In this document: one piece after another, positions 24,118 to 31,473 of the stretch
Layout: each line of letters begins with the position of its first letter
How positions within the stretch are numbered: the stretch's first letter is position 1
Assembly (NCBI RefSeq): GCF_004000785.1
Contig: NZ_BILX01000064.1
Span: 1-39,334, forward strand
Length of the DNA: 39,334 nucleotides
Direction: 5' to 3'
Source of the DNA: Paenibacillus ehimensis NBRC 15659
Lineage (GTDB): Bacteria > Bacillota > Bacilli > Paenibacillales > NBRC-103111
Made by a program: the position numbers and the translations under genes
Notes under the pieces: model-generated
What the model saw: the letters and a program-made list of their open reading frames with translations, nothing else
The model's database searches: none
Told to the model about the DNA's origin: nothing

Positions 24118-24163
24118 GGCAAAAGCCACAGCGCCTTACGGAAGGACGTCCATGGCTTTTGCC
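24118..24163 (-). promoter_or_regulatory. 11-bp hairpin at the predicted 5' end of the liaFSR transcript
   Basis: On the minus strand GGCAAAAGCCA (24163..24153) and TGGCTTTTGCC (24128..24118) pair perfectly over 11 bp with a 24-nt loop. No T-run follows, so it is not a standard terminator. It begins where transcription from the adjacent promoter would start, which suggests a 5' stabilising or processing element. Confidence 0.6.
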
Positions 24164-24169
24164 TTACAT

Positions 24170-24199
24170 AGCATATCACAAGTGCAGCTTTTGCTCCAA
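24170..24199 (-). promoter_or_regulatory. Probable internal promoter for liaFSR
   Basis: On the minus strand TTGGAG (24199..24194) and TATGCT (24175..24170) are 18 bp apart, and TGA before the -10 makes it an extended -10 promoter. It lies between liaH and liaF and could give basal sensor expression independent of the stress promoter. Confidence 0.5.
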
Positions 24200-24216
24200 C
24201 AGCTTTTTCGTGAAGA

Positions 24217-24915
24217 TTATTTCCCTTGCTCGCTGGACATCTTTTCTTTCAGAAGCTGCAGCTGATCGTCGATTTTTTGCTGCTTCGCCGGGTCGGCCGA
24301 CACGGCGCTGCTGTACACCGAACCCGCATAGCCGCCGCCAACATAAGGCTTGCGCGCGATTTCCGCTTCGACTTCCAGCGACATGATCTTCTCTTCCATG
24401 CGACGGAAGCCTTTCACGGCATTGCCGCCTTCGATCACGTTGTTCGCCGTCACTTCGGCCATTTGCTTTTTCGCCTTCGCCAATTGAGCGCGGGAGATCA
24501 GCTCGCTGCGTTTGTTGCGCATTTGGTAGAACGCGTCTTTCATTTCATGCAGCTGCTGAACCAGCTCGGCCGCTTGCGCCTTGGCCTGCTCGTGCATTTC
24601 CGTATACTCGGCGATTTTGCCCTCGTAGTACAGCTTTTGCTCCAGAGCTTGGCGCGCCGTCGCTTCCTGATCGTTCTTCAGCGCTTCCTTCGCCTGTCCT
24701 TCGTACTGCGCCGTCAGACGGACCGCTTCTTCCAAACGCTCTTTCAGCTTGCGCTCGCTGGCGATTTGACGGGCAACCGTCACTTCGGCTTGAGCGATTT
24801 CTTCTTCCATGTCGCGCAAATATTGATTCAGCATGATGATCGGATCTTCAACCTTGTCAAGCAGCTCATGCAGCGAAGCCTTCGTCATGTCTTTAATTCT
24901 AGAAAATACTCCCAT
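24217..24915 (-). CDS. liaH: PspA/IM30-family protein (LiaH-like)
   Basis: This 232-residue protein is of the PspA/LiaH/Vipp1 family. It begins MGVFSRIKDMTKASLHELL, the amphipathic membrane-binding helix of the family, followed by EDPIIMLNQYLRDMEEEI and a long coiled coil (about 30-190) rich in Q, E, K and A. The glycine-rich tail (190-210, YVGGGYAGSVYSSAVS) precedes a last helix. Such proteins form large rings or rods that bind stressed membrane. It starts 2 bp after the pspC stop. Which of the two PspA paralogues is the true LiaH is judged from the N-terminus and position only. Confidence 0.92.
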   Translation of the reverse strand: MGVFSRIKDMTKASLHELLDKVEDPIIMLNQYLRDMEEEIAQAEVTVARQIASERKLKERLEEAVRLTAQYEGQAKEALKNDQEATARQALEQKLYYEGKIAEYTEMHEQAKAQAAELVQQLHEMKDAFYQMRNKRSELISRAQLAKAKKQMAEVTANNVIEGGNAVKGFRRMEEKIMSLEVEAEIARKPYVGGGYAGSVYSSAVSADPAKQQKIDDQLQLLKEKMSSEQGK

Positions 24916-24917
24916 TG

Positions 24918-25436
24918 TTATACATCTCCTTTAGATGGTTTTTGATTTTGGTTTTTTTCGTATTGCGCCACTTTGCTGCGCAGTTCTTCGATTTCTTTCC
25001 ACATCGCTTTTTTCTCGATGTCCTTCATCATATCGTCCAGATCGCTGCCGGCGGTACCGCCCGGATTCGAGGAAGCCGCATATTCGCCTTCATAGCGGTT
25101 GCCTTCGTGCGGCGGGGCCCAGCCATGTCTTTGCGCTCTGCGGTAATGCTTCTCGGCGCGTCTCCACTCTCTCCAGTTGGGGTAGTTGCCGCCAGGGTGT
25201 CCGCAACCGTCGCCGCTGTAGGACGGTCCGTAGCCGTGAGGTCCGCCGGTCCAAGGCTCGCTTGGGATGACTAACGCCGCCAGGAAGTACAGCGGAATCA
25301 CGACACCTCCGGAAAAGAAAGCCGTTACCACCACGATCAGACGAAGCAGTGTGGCGTCGACGTTCATCGATTCCGCGAGACCGCCGCACAGGCCGGTTAT
25401 TTTGCGATCGGAACGGGAACGGTACAGTTTGCTCAT
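24918..25436 (-). CDS. PspC-domain membrane protein with a long C-terminal extension
   Basis: The product is 172 residues. Residues 1-60 are a PspC domain: KLYRSRSDRKITGLCGGLAE, then VDATLLRLIVVVTAFFSGGV and a hydrophobic helix to about residue 57. A glycine-, histidine- and tryptophan-rich linker (60-125) follows, then a charged coiled coil (about 128-165, DLDDMMKDIEKKAMWKEIEEL). Plain PspC-domain proteins are much shorter, so the extension is notable. PspC proteins sense membrane state and bind PspA in Gram-negatives and actinobacteria. It overlaps the upstream pspA paralogue by 4 bases and abuts the downstream one, so the three proteins are made together. Confidence 0.88.
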   Translation of the reverse strand: MSKLYRSRSDRKITGLCGGLAESMNVDATLLRLIVVVTAFFSGGVVIPLYFLAALVIPSEPWTGGPHGYGPSYSGDGCGHPGGNYPNWREWRRAEKHYRRAQRHGWAPPHEGNRYEGEYAASSNPGGTAGSDLDDMMKDIEKKAMWKEIEELRSKVAQYEKNQNQKPSKGDV

Positions 25437-26113
25437 GATTTATCCCAGCCCTCCTGTTTCAGTTTCGTCCGCAGCTTGGCCAGCTCCTGCTCCAGTGCCT
25501 GCGATGCCGCGCTGCCTACGGCAGACCAGGCTTCACGGACTTGACCTCTCACTTCACGCAAGGTTCGCGCGGTCAATTCCATATCGGAGACCCGCTCGTC
25601 CAGCCGGTCAAAGATCCGCGGATTCGGACCTGCTCCCATCGAACGCAATCTTTCGTTCATCCGCTGCTGCAGCCTTACAGACTCCAGCCGTGCGATGTAG
25701 TAGGTGCGTTTCGAAGCGATGTGGTCGAAATCGGCTTTAAGCTGTTGAAGCTGCTCCTCCAGCTCGACGATCCCCAGCTTGCTTTGATCGTACAGCGCCC
25801 GGTACTGCGCCGCTTTTTCTTCCTGCTGCATTTTTTCTTGAAGCGCGATGCGCGCCACTTCTTCCTCGCCGGCTCTCAACGCCAACATCGCTTGCTGCTC
25901 GCGGCGCTCCTTGAGCTGCTCCGCCGATACGTACTGCTGGCGAAGCGAAGCGGCGTGAGACAGGCACTGCTGCAGCAGCCGTTCGGACTCGCGGATTTGC
26001 TCCGACTGGGACGCAAGATATTTATCGATCAGGCGAACCGGGTCTTCCGCGTTTTCCAGCATTTCGTTGAAGTGCGCAACCGTAATGTCCCGGAATCTTT
26101 TCCCTAAACTCAT
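25433..26113 (-). CDS. Second PspA/IM30-family paralogue
   Basis: This protein has 226 residues. Its N-terminus MSLGKRFRDITVAHFNEMLE resembles the amphipathic helix of PspA proteins, followed by EDPVRLIDKYLASQSEQI and a coiled coil to about 185. It lacks the glycine-rich tail of the downstream paralogue and ends in a basic helix (ALEQELAKLRTKLKQEG). The ATG at 26113 is preceded by AAAGGTGG at 11 nt; an upstream in-frame TTG has no ribosome-binding site. It overlaps pspC by 4 bases. Two divergent PspA copies in one operon suggest mixed assemblies. Confidence 0.88.
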   Translation of the reverse strand: MSLGKRFRDITVAHFNEMLENAEDPVRLIDKYLASQSEQIRESERLLQQCLSHAASLRQQYVSAEQLKERREQQAMLALRAGEEEVARIALQEKMQQEEKAAQYRALYDQSKLGIVELEEQLQQLKADFDHIASKRTYYIARLESVRLQQRMNERLRSMGAGPNPRIFDRLDERVSDMELTARTLREVRGQVREAWSAVGSAASQALEQELAKLRTKLKQEGWDKS

Positions 26114-26163
26114 GCTTTGCTCAACCACCTTTTCTCCGAATTTCAATCCGTCGTTTGTTTGAT

Positions 26164-26463
26164 TTAATATACCGATTTGTTACGCAGAAGCGAGATGCCG
26201 TAGCAGATCAAGCCGATGGCGATCAGGATGGCGAACAAGCCGGACAGTTTACCGAAGAGAAACAGGCCGCCAAGGATGATCAGCCCCCACCCGATGATCG
26301 TTTTTCCGTTTTTCAGTCCTACGAATCCGAGCCCTACCATTGCCGCCGGGAACAAGAAGCTCATGATATGGTGCCCGAGGTGAAAGCCAAGCTTGTGGCT
26401 CAGGATCAGCGCTCCGAAGAAAATCAGCAGGAATGCGAGTCCGGTATGCCGGTTCATTTTCAT
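26164..26463 (-). CDS. Small membrane protein, LiaI/LiaF N-terminal-like
   Basis: The product is 99 residues with four hydrophobic segments (about 8-24, 30-46, 54-70 and 75-92) and almost no loops. The alternating GLxFLLIFFGALIL and GWGLIILGGLFLFG pattern is that of the LiaI/LiaF-like transmembrane region. First-gene position in the operon matches liaI of B. subtilis, which anchors LiaH foci, but B. subtilis LiaI has two helices, so orthology is unsure. AAAGGCGGTGA lies 8 nt before the chosen ATG. Directly upstream are the inverted repeat and the promoter. Confidence 0.8.
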   Translation of the reverse strand: MKMNRHTGLAFLLIFFGALILSHKLGFHLGHHIMSFLFPAAMVGLGFVGLKNGKTIIGWGLIILGGLFLFGKLSGLFAILIAIGLICYGISLLRNKSVY

Positions 26464-26512
26464 GGATTGACTCACCGCCTTTCGTTTTTGTTGTCGTTTT
26501 GCTTATGTCTTT

Positions 26513-26539
26513 ATTCTAGGTGAATCCGCCATTTCCCAA
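26513..26539 (-). promoter_or_regulatory. Promoter of the lia/psp operon
   Basis: On the minus strand TTGGGA (26539..26534) and TAGAAT (26518..26513) are only 15 bp apart. A short spacer and imperfect -35 are typical of activator-dependent promoters, consistent with LiaR control. Confidence 0.45.
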
Positions 26540-26564
26540 AACGGACCTGCGGCGGTTTTTGGAA

Positions 26565-26580
26565 CTGGACCTAAGTCCAG
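26565..26580. promoter_or_regulatory. Candidate LiaR-binding inverted repeat
   Basis: On the minus strand CTGGACTTAGGTCCAG is an inverted repeat with 14 of 16 symmetric positions, ending 25 bp before the -35 of the lia/psp promoter. A further AGGTCC half-site lies at 26543..26548. The position and the ACTTAG-GTC core are in keeping with LiaR/VraR-type operators. Confidence 0.6.
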
Positions 26581-26752
26581 TACCCCGCCCGGCCTTGGAC
26601 AAGAGGAACCCCCGCCTCATCGGAATAGGAAACCCTGGATGGGATGAATAAATCAGGTGCTAGCGTTCTTTGCATTGCTGGCGATGTTTCCATTGCATGG
26701 CATAGCATTGCAAGGAATAAGCCCGCTTGGCAGAAAATACGCGCACTCACAG

Positions 26753-26793
26753 CAAAAAAGCCCGCTTCGAACGGAATCCTCGAAGGGGCTTGA
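26753..26793 (-). terminator. Intrinsic terminator of the Eis-like acetyltransferase gene
   Basis: On the minus strand AAGCCC/GGGCTT with inner TTCGA/TCGAA forms an interrupted stem followed by TTTTTT. It is 23 bp after the stop at 26816. The 170 bp between here and the lia operator hold no recognisable gene. Confidence 0.75.
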
Positions 26794-26815
26794 AAGTAGT
26801 CGGTTGGAAAGACGT

Positions 26816-28000
26816 CTAGAAAAAGTCGGGCAAATACGGTTGACGTGCGGGAATGAGCCGCTCCAGCGACTCGCATACCTCCGTCGTGCCGGTCAGCCTG
26901 CCGATGTCCATCAAAAAGGATGGGCGTTGGTAGCCCGTCAGCATGGCGGCAAGCGTCTGGATCGTGCAGCTGGCGGCCGGAAGCTCCGGCGAAGCGTTTA
27001 GGATAGGCTCTACACGCGCCGTCCCCGACTCGTCCACCTGCAGCAGGAACCAGCCGTTGTTCCATTCCGCCTGCTCGTCCTTTACTTCCAGCTGCAGCGA
27101 CCATTCCGCCCCCGATGCGAACGGATACTTGGTCAAAAAGCCGGCTACATCCACAATCCGCGCCATGAAATAAGGCACGATCTCTTGCTTGATCCGGGGA
27201 TTGTCGAGCAAGAACGGCAGCTTGTCGTTCGCGGGCGCCTTCATCACCAGCTTCTCCAGCATCGAGTCGTGGTCGGCCAAGAAGCGCCATAAGGCCCGGC
27301 AAGCCCCGTGATGCAGATAGACCAGCTCGTGAACTTTCAGGATATTGTCCTTCACCTGATAATAGACGTAGCCCGCAGGCTGATCCTCCGTATCAAAATA
27401 TACGGCTACCGTTCCTTGCATATTGCCGAAAATGCGGTGCTGCCACCAAGACTCGTTTCGAATAAGCGTCCCGTTGTACCTGCTGGCGTAAGCCTCGTAA
27501 ATACCGTTCAACAGGTTGATATCGTGGCCGGTCCGAACGATCCGCCCCGGCTGCGGGCCCAGCCTTGGAAGCTGCTGGACGGAAATTTCATACGATTTAT
27601 ACTCTGCGTATGTCTCCCACCCATACTTACGGTAGAACGAGAATTGAAAAGGATGAAGGAACGACACCGTCTGGCCCTTCTCCCGCATCACCCGCAGTCC
27701 GTGCAATAGCAGCTTGGCCACCAGACCGCCCCGCCGATATTCCGGCCATGTGACGACGCCTGCGATTCCGCCCATATCGAACGCCTTGCCTTGAATCCAG
27801 GTCTGCAAATCCAAAATCGTCATTTTCGCCGCGAGCGTATCATCCACATAAGCTCCCCACATCTGGTTCGAATCGAGAAGCGCCATCGCCTTCTCCACTT
27901 TTACGGGATCAAGCTCATATTGAAAGGCGAATGCTGACATTTGCAGGCTGTCCATAAATTGCACATTCGGAATATTGCGAATCTCCAACTGTTGGTTCAC
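26816..28000 (-). CDS. Eis-like multidomain GNAT acetyltransferase
   Basis: The 394-residue protein has the tandem GNAT plus SCP2-like build of the Eis (enhanced intracellular survival) family. The first GNAT domain holds the acetyl-CoA loop VVTWPEYRRGGLVAKLL (near residue 81) and FLHPFQFSFYRKYGWE, a nearly invariant family string; a second GNAT fold covers about 150-290 and an SCP2-like domain (TIQTLAAMLTGYQRP) ends it. The GTG at 28000 is chosen because GGAAAGGAAGG lies 6 nt upstream; the ATG 45 bp earlier has no such site. Eis proteins acetylate amines on aminoglycosides or other substrates, but the natural substrate here is unknown. Confidence 0.88.
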   Translation of the reverse strand: MNQQLEIRNIPNVQFMDSLQMSAFAFQYELDPVKVEKAMALLDSNQMWGAYVDDTLAAKMTILDLQTWIQGKAFDMGGIAGVVTWPEYRRGGLVAKLLLHGLRVMREKGQTVSFLHPFQFSFYRKYGWETYAEYKSYEISVQQLPRLGPQPGRIVRTGHDINLLNGIYEAYASRYNGTLIRNESWWQHRIFGNMQGTVAVYFDTEDQPAGYVYYQVKDNILKVHELVYLHHGACRALWRFLADHDSMLEKLVMKAPANDKLPFLLDNPRIKQEIVPYFMARIVDVAGFLTKYPFASGAEWSLQLEVKDEQAEWNNGWFLLQVDESGTARVEPILNASPELPAASCTIQTLAAMLTGYQRPSFLMDIGRLTGTTEVCESLERLIPARQPYLPDFF

Positions 28001-28334
28001 GCGTATCCTTCCTTTCCGGTTTTGTACAGAGACCCGGGACTTCATCCGGTTCTCCGGTTATCGGCGCTTCTTATGCCTTTCGCACCTTGTCTCGGCCATT
28101 GTAGCCCAATTTCCCAATAAATTCTACCTAAAAACTTTTAATTCGTTTCAGCCGTGAGCCAGGATGTCATGATGGAAAATGGGGCGCTTACTCACCTTTG
28201 ATTCGCATTACGTTCAGGGCACTGTCTCCTGCTCGCATACAGCTGTATTTTCGTTAAATAATCGGGCATACGTCCAATCAGCATCCGGCATTCGGTCATA
28301 TCATTTAACATGCCTTCTGAAAGGGGGATGTCAC
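28001..28334. other. 334-bp intergenic region between the Eis-like gene and yjcZ
   Basis: The region is divergent, so it should hold promoters for both flanking genes. On the plus strand CATATCAT near 28297 resembles a sigma-K -10 element, but no -35 at the proper distance was found. No gene was recognised. Confidence 0.4.
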
Positions 28335-28430
28335 ATGAGCCACGTTGGCGGATTCGGCTTTACTTCCACTGGTGTAATTCTGGTGCTGTTCATTCTGCTC
28401 GTCATCGTTTCCCGTGCATTTATCATCTAA
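28335..28430 (+). CDS. YjcZ-family sporulation membrane peptide
   Basis: The 31-residue peptide fits the YjcZ/YuzJ family: a glycine-rich start (MSHVGGFGFTSTG) followed by one membrane helix (VILVLFILLVIVSRAFI). The family is widespread and multi-copy in spore formers and expressed late in sporulation; function unknown. AAGGGGG precedes the ATG by about 7 nt. The longer in-frame ORF upstream is not coding. A strong terminator lies right after the stop, so it is monocistronic. Confidence 0.88.
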   Translation: MSHVGGFGFTSTGVILVLFILLVIVSRAFII

Positions 28431-28436
28431 TGCACT

Positions 28437-28475
28437 AACCCCCTGTCTGGGACCTAGCCCTGGCAGGGGGTTTTT
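28437..28475 (+). terminator. Intrinsic terminator of the yjcZ-family gene
   Basis: AACCCCCTG and CAGGGGG(TT) pair across an 18-nt loop, and the stem ends in TTTTT. It lies 7 bp after the stop. Confidence 0.88.
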
Positions 28476-28479
28476 CACC

Positions 28480-29736
28480 TTAATCTCCGATCGTCAAAAC
28501 CCGCACCAACTCGCCTCGCCGGGCTCCCCGCCCGCCCGCCGGAAGACAAATGAAGCAGTCGGTCTCTTTGATGGAAACCATGATGCTGGATTTGTCGCGA
28601 CCGGCGGGCCTCACAAAGACCGTCCCCTGTTCCACGCGCGACGCCCCGCGAATATATCGGGGATAAGCCGATCCTTTCCCGTAATCGGTATCGAGGACCG
28701 CTATCGCCCCGGAGAGCAACGGGTCAGAGGCGCCTTGCGAGGCACGCAGATATGGGCGTACGAGCAGTTCGAATCCTACATAACAAGCTCCCGGATTGCC
28801 GGACAAAGCGAACAACGGCTTGCCCCGCCACAACCCGACCGACGTCGGACTGCCCGGACGCATCGCAATCTTGTTAAAAAGCAGCTCGCCGTCCCACCGG
28901 CCGAACAGCTCGGCCAGAACGTCCTTGTCCCCTACCGACACGCCTCCGGTCGTCATCCACAGATCCGCCTGCTCCGCAGCGGCCAGCAGTTCCCGTTCCA
29001 CCCGGCCGGCATCGTCGGGAAGAAAGGGCATCAGCAGCGGCACGCCCCCCGCCTGCTGCACCTGACAGGCCAGCATATAGCCGTTGCTGCCCCGGATTTT
29101 ACCCGGCGCGAGCGGCGCGTCCACAGGAAGCAGTTCGGAGCCGGTAGAGAAGATCGCTACCCTCGGCCGCTTATACACCTTCACAAGGCTATGGCCGAAG
29201 GCAGCCAGCACGGCCGCTTCCCCCGGCCCGATGATGCAGCCCTTCCGCAGAAGCTGTTCCCCTGCCGCCGCTTCTTCTCCTACCGGAGTCACATTGTCGC
29301 CGGGATTCATCGCTTTGTGGACCGCCACCATGCCGCCAAGACCGGTCTCCTGATGGACCGCATTGGTCATCTCCAGCATTACAACCGCATCCGCCCCCTC
29401 CGGAACGGCAGCGCCGGTCATAATTCTGGCCGCTTGGCCCGGGCCGATCGTCTTCGCCGGAACCAAGCCGCACGGAACCGTTTCCACTACCTCCAAGCAG
29501 ACCGCCTCCGCAAGGGAGGCTCCCGTCGTATCCGCTGCACGCACAGCATAACCGTCGACACCCGATCGGCGAAAATGCGGCAGCGGGCTGCCGGCGCAAA
29601 TGTTTTCCGCCAGCCGCCTGCCGTAAGCCTCGAATAGCGGTACCTTTTCCGTCTCCTGAAGGCGGACATGCCCGAGAACGCGGCGCTGTGCCTCTTCAAG
29701 GCTGATCGCCTGCCGACCGAATTTCAAGTCGTTCAC
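28480..29736 (-). CDS. moeA: Molybdopterin molybdenumtransferase
   Basis: This 418-residue enzyme inserts molybdate into adenylylated molybdopterin, the metal-insertion step of Moco synthesis. Hallmarks are SGVDGYAV (near 58), RIMTGAAVPEGADAVV (near 104), the MPT-binding region IFSTGSELLPV (near 194) and TTGGVSVGDKD (near 264), plus NPGACYVGFELLVRPYL. It begins with GTG at 29736, with GGGGG seven bases upstream, 3 bp after the moaA stop. It is the last gene of the molybdenum group. The C-terminal 90 residues are a normal MoeA domain IV. Confidence 0.95.
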   Translation of the reverse strand: MNDLKFGRQAISLEEAQRRVLGHVRLQETEKVPLFEAYGRRLAENICAGSPLPHFRRSGVDGYAVRAADTTGASLAEAVCLEVVETVPCGLVPAKTIGPGQAARIMTGAAVPEGADAVVMLEMTNAVHQETGLGGMVAVHKAMNPGDNVTPVGEEAAAGEQLLRKGCIIGPGEAAVLAAFGHSLVKVYKRPRVAIFSTGSELLPVDAPLAPGKIRGSNGYMLACQVQQAGGVPLLMPFLPDDAGRVERELLAAAEQADLWMTTGGVSVGDKDVLAELFGRWDGELLFNKIAMRPGSPTSVGLWRGKPLFALSGNPGACYVGFELLVRPYLRASQGASDPLLSGAIAVLDTDYGKGSAYPRYIRGASRVEQGTVFVRPAGRDKSSIMVSIKETDCFICLPAGGRGARRGELVRVLTIGD

Positions 29737-29739
29737 GCT

Positions 29740-30747
29740 TCAACCCCCGATCTGTGACATGCGCCGGACGGTAGGCGTATGACTCTGCTGCTCGCTCAGA
29801 AGCGCTTTAGCCATTTCATGGCTTTCCGGCTTCACGTCCAGGGCCCGGAAGAACAGCTCGGCCAGCGCCTGATCGTTGCCGATATAACGGCGTACGTTGA
29901 ACTCGTCGGACCAGTACAAGCAAGGCTTGATATTGCCGTCCGCCGTAAGACGCAACCGGTTGCACGTCTCGCAGAAATGGTCGCTGACCGGATGTATTAG
30001 CCCGAACGTCCCGGCCGCTCCGGCGATCCGGAAATCTTGCGAAGGCCCGTTTCCCCGAACCGACCGCTCCAGCGTCTCCACCGGCCATCCTCTTTGCTCG
30101 CAGCGTTCCAGCACCGTGTTTAGCGGAATATATTTCGTTTTCCAGCCGTCATCGTCGTGTCCGATCGGCATATATTCAATAAAGCGCACGTTCAGGCTGC
30201 GCTCCAGCGTCAGCTTGAGAAAATCTTCGATTTCGTCGTCATTCATACCTTTCATCAGCACGACGTTCAGCTTGATCGGGTCGAGTCCGACCCGGTAGGC
30301 CGCTTCCAGACTCGCCAGCACGCGCGACAAATCGCCTCCGCGCGTAATGAGGGAAAACCGGTCCGCCCGCAAGGAGTCGAGGCTGACGTTAATTCTTGTA
30401 AGCCCGGCTTCGCGCAGCTTTTCGGCCCGCGAAGCGAAATGGATCGCATTCGTCGTCAAAGCGATATCTTCAATGCCATCTATCGCGCTCAGCATCCGCA
30501 CGAGTTGATCCAAGTTTTTGCGTACGAGCGGCTCGCCTCCGGTCAGACGCAGCTTGCGAACTCCGTACCCGGCAAGCACCCGTACCACTTCGGCGATCTC
30601 CTCGAACGTCAAGAGCTTTTCCTCCGGCTCGAATTCCACGCCTTCTTCCGGCATACAGTATACACAGCGCAAATTGCACCGGTCCGTCACGGAAATTCGA
30701 AGATAGTCATGAATGCGCCCAAACCGATCCTTCAATACCTGTGACAT
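29740..30747 (-). CDS. moaA: GTP 3',8-cyclase
   Basis: The 335-residue radical-SAM enzyme converts GTP to 3',8-cyclo-GTP, the first step of molybdopterin synthesis. Radical-SAM cysteines are C24, C28 and C31 in TDRCNLRCVYC. The C-terminal second cluster is formed by C259, C262 and C276 (CETC to KPCL). LTGGEPL is the SAM-binding GGE motif, and the conserved C-terminal GG is present. The ATG at 30747 is chosen over one 15 bp earlier because GGGGG lies 8 nt upstream. It is tightly linked to moeA. moaB, moaC, moaD and moaE are not here. Confidence 0.96.
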   Translation of the reverse strand: MSQVLKDRFGRIHDYLRISVTDRCNLRCVYCMPEEGVEFEPEEKLLTFEEIAEVVRVLAGYGVRKLRLTGGEPLVRKNLDQLVRMLSAIDGIEDIALTTNAIHFASRAEKLREAGLTRINVSLDSLRADRFSLITRGGDLSRVLASLEAAYRVGLDPIKLNVVLMKGMNDDEIEDFLKLTLERSLNVRFIEYMPIGHDDDGWKTKYIPLNTVLERCEQRGWPVETLERSVRGNGPSQDFRIAGAAGTFGLIHPVSDHFCETCNRLRLTADGNIKPCLYWSDEFNVRRYIGNDQALAELFFRALDVKPESHEMAKALLSEQQSHTPTVRRMSQIGG

Positions 30748-30813
30748 CCTGCATGCCCCCATTCTAGGTTATACCCATCATTATGTCACAAAATTGGCCC
30801 GTCTTCCATAAAC

Positions 30814-30838
30814 AAAAAAGCAAAGCCTAAGGCCGCTT
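30814..30838 (-). terminator. Weak terminator hairpin at the end of mobA
   Basis: On the minus strand AAGC/GCTT encloses GCC-TTA-GGC with small bulges and is followed by TTTTTT. It overlaps the last mobA codons. Read-through into moaA remains possible. Confidence 0.45.
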
Positions 30839-31468
30839 GCCGGTGAGTCTCTCATAGTCGTCCGGGTTGTTAATATTCCGGACAAATTCCGTTGAGATTC
30901 CCCTCCGCTCCAGGAACGATCCGTCCGCTATCTGCAGAGCAACCGAATCCAACAGGCCCATTAACCGCAGATCGTTCTCGGCCAACAGCCGCTCCACCTC
31001 GGGAAGACAGCTCTTGAGGTACACGCCGTGCAGCGGATGCACCCTTCCGTCGATCTTCGCCACGGCGGCATCTGCGCCAACGCCGGTCCGCAGCTCCGAA
31101 AGAGCCTTCGCCGCTTCGGCATCGACCCATGGCATATCGCAGCCGGCAATCCACAGCTCCTCGTATAACCCAGCTCTCATCGCGGCCTGAAATCCCGCAA
31201 GCGGCCCCCGGCCCGGCTGCAGGTCGGGAATGATCCGCACCGGAGACTTACCAGAAAACGCGTGAACGACAGCCTCGTACCGTTCCGGTTCCTGCGTCAC
31301 GACAAGCAGCTCCGAGCACAAGCTACCAAGCTCGTCCAACTGCCGGGCCAAAAACGTAGCGCCTTCATACATAAGCAGCGCTTTGCTTTGTCCGCCCATC
31401 CGCCGATTTTGCCCGCCTGCCAAGATTACGCCCGTCATGGCCTGCCTTTGCCCGCCGTACCGCTCCAT
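30827..31468 (-). CDS. mobA: Molybdenum cofactor guanylyltransferase
   Basis: The product is 213 residues. It begins with the nucleotidyltransferase signature GVILAGGQNRRMGGQSKALL (GGxxxRMG-x-x-K, from residue 13) and has IAGCDMPW, the metal-binding aspartate. MobA links GMP to molybdopterin, giving the bis-MGD or MGD cofactor. The start is not certain: TTG at 31477 overlaps the upstream stop as TTGA, while ATG at 31468 has AGGAAGG 10 nt upstream. It directly follows the molybdenum oxidoreductase gene. A guanylylated cofactor is not needed by sulfite-oxidase-fold enzymes, so MobA presumably serves another molybdoenzyme elsewhere. Confidence 0.9.
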   Translation of the reverse strand: MERYGGQRQAMTGVILAGGQNRRMGGQSKALLMYEGATFLARQLDELGSLCSELLVVTQEPERYEAVVHAFSGKSPVRIIPDLQPGRGPLAGFQAAMRAGLYEELWIAGCDMPWVDAEAAKALSELRTGVGADAAVAKIDGRVHPLHGVYLKSCLPEVERLLAENDLRLMGLLDSVALQIADGSFLERRGISTEFVRNINNPDDYERLTGKRP

Positions 31469-31473
31469 CGCCT

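Noticed and set aside
26571..27302. A 243-codon minus-strand frame between the lia promoter and the Eis-like gene
   Set aside because: It is an out-of-frame shadow of the Eis-like acetyltransferase and runs through its terminator and the lia operator.
28286..28310. Sigma-K -10-like CATATCAT before the yjcZ-family gene
   Set aside because: No matching -35 at the right distance; kept only as a remark on the intergenic region.
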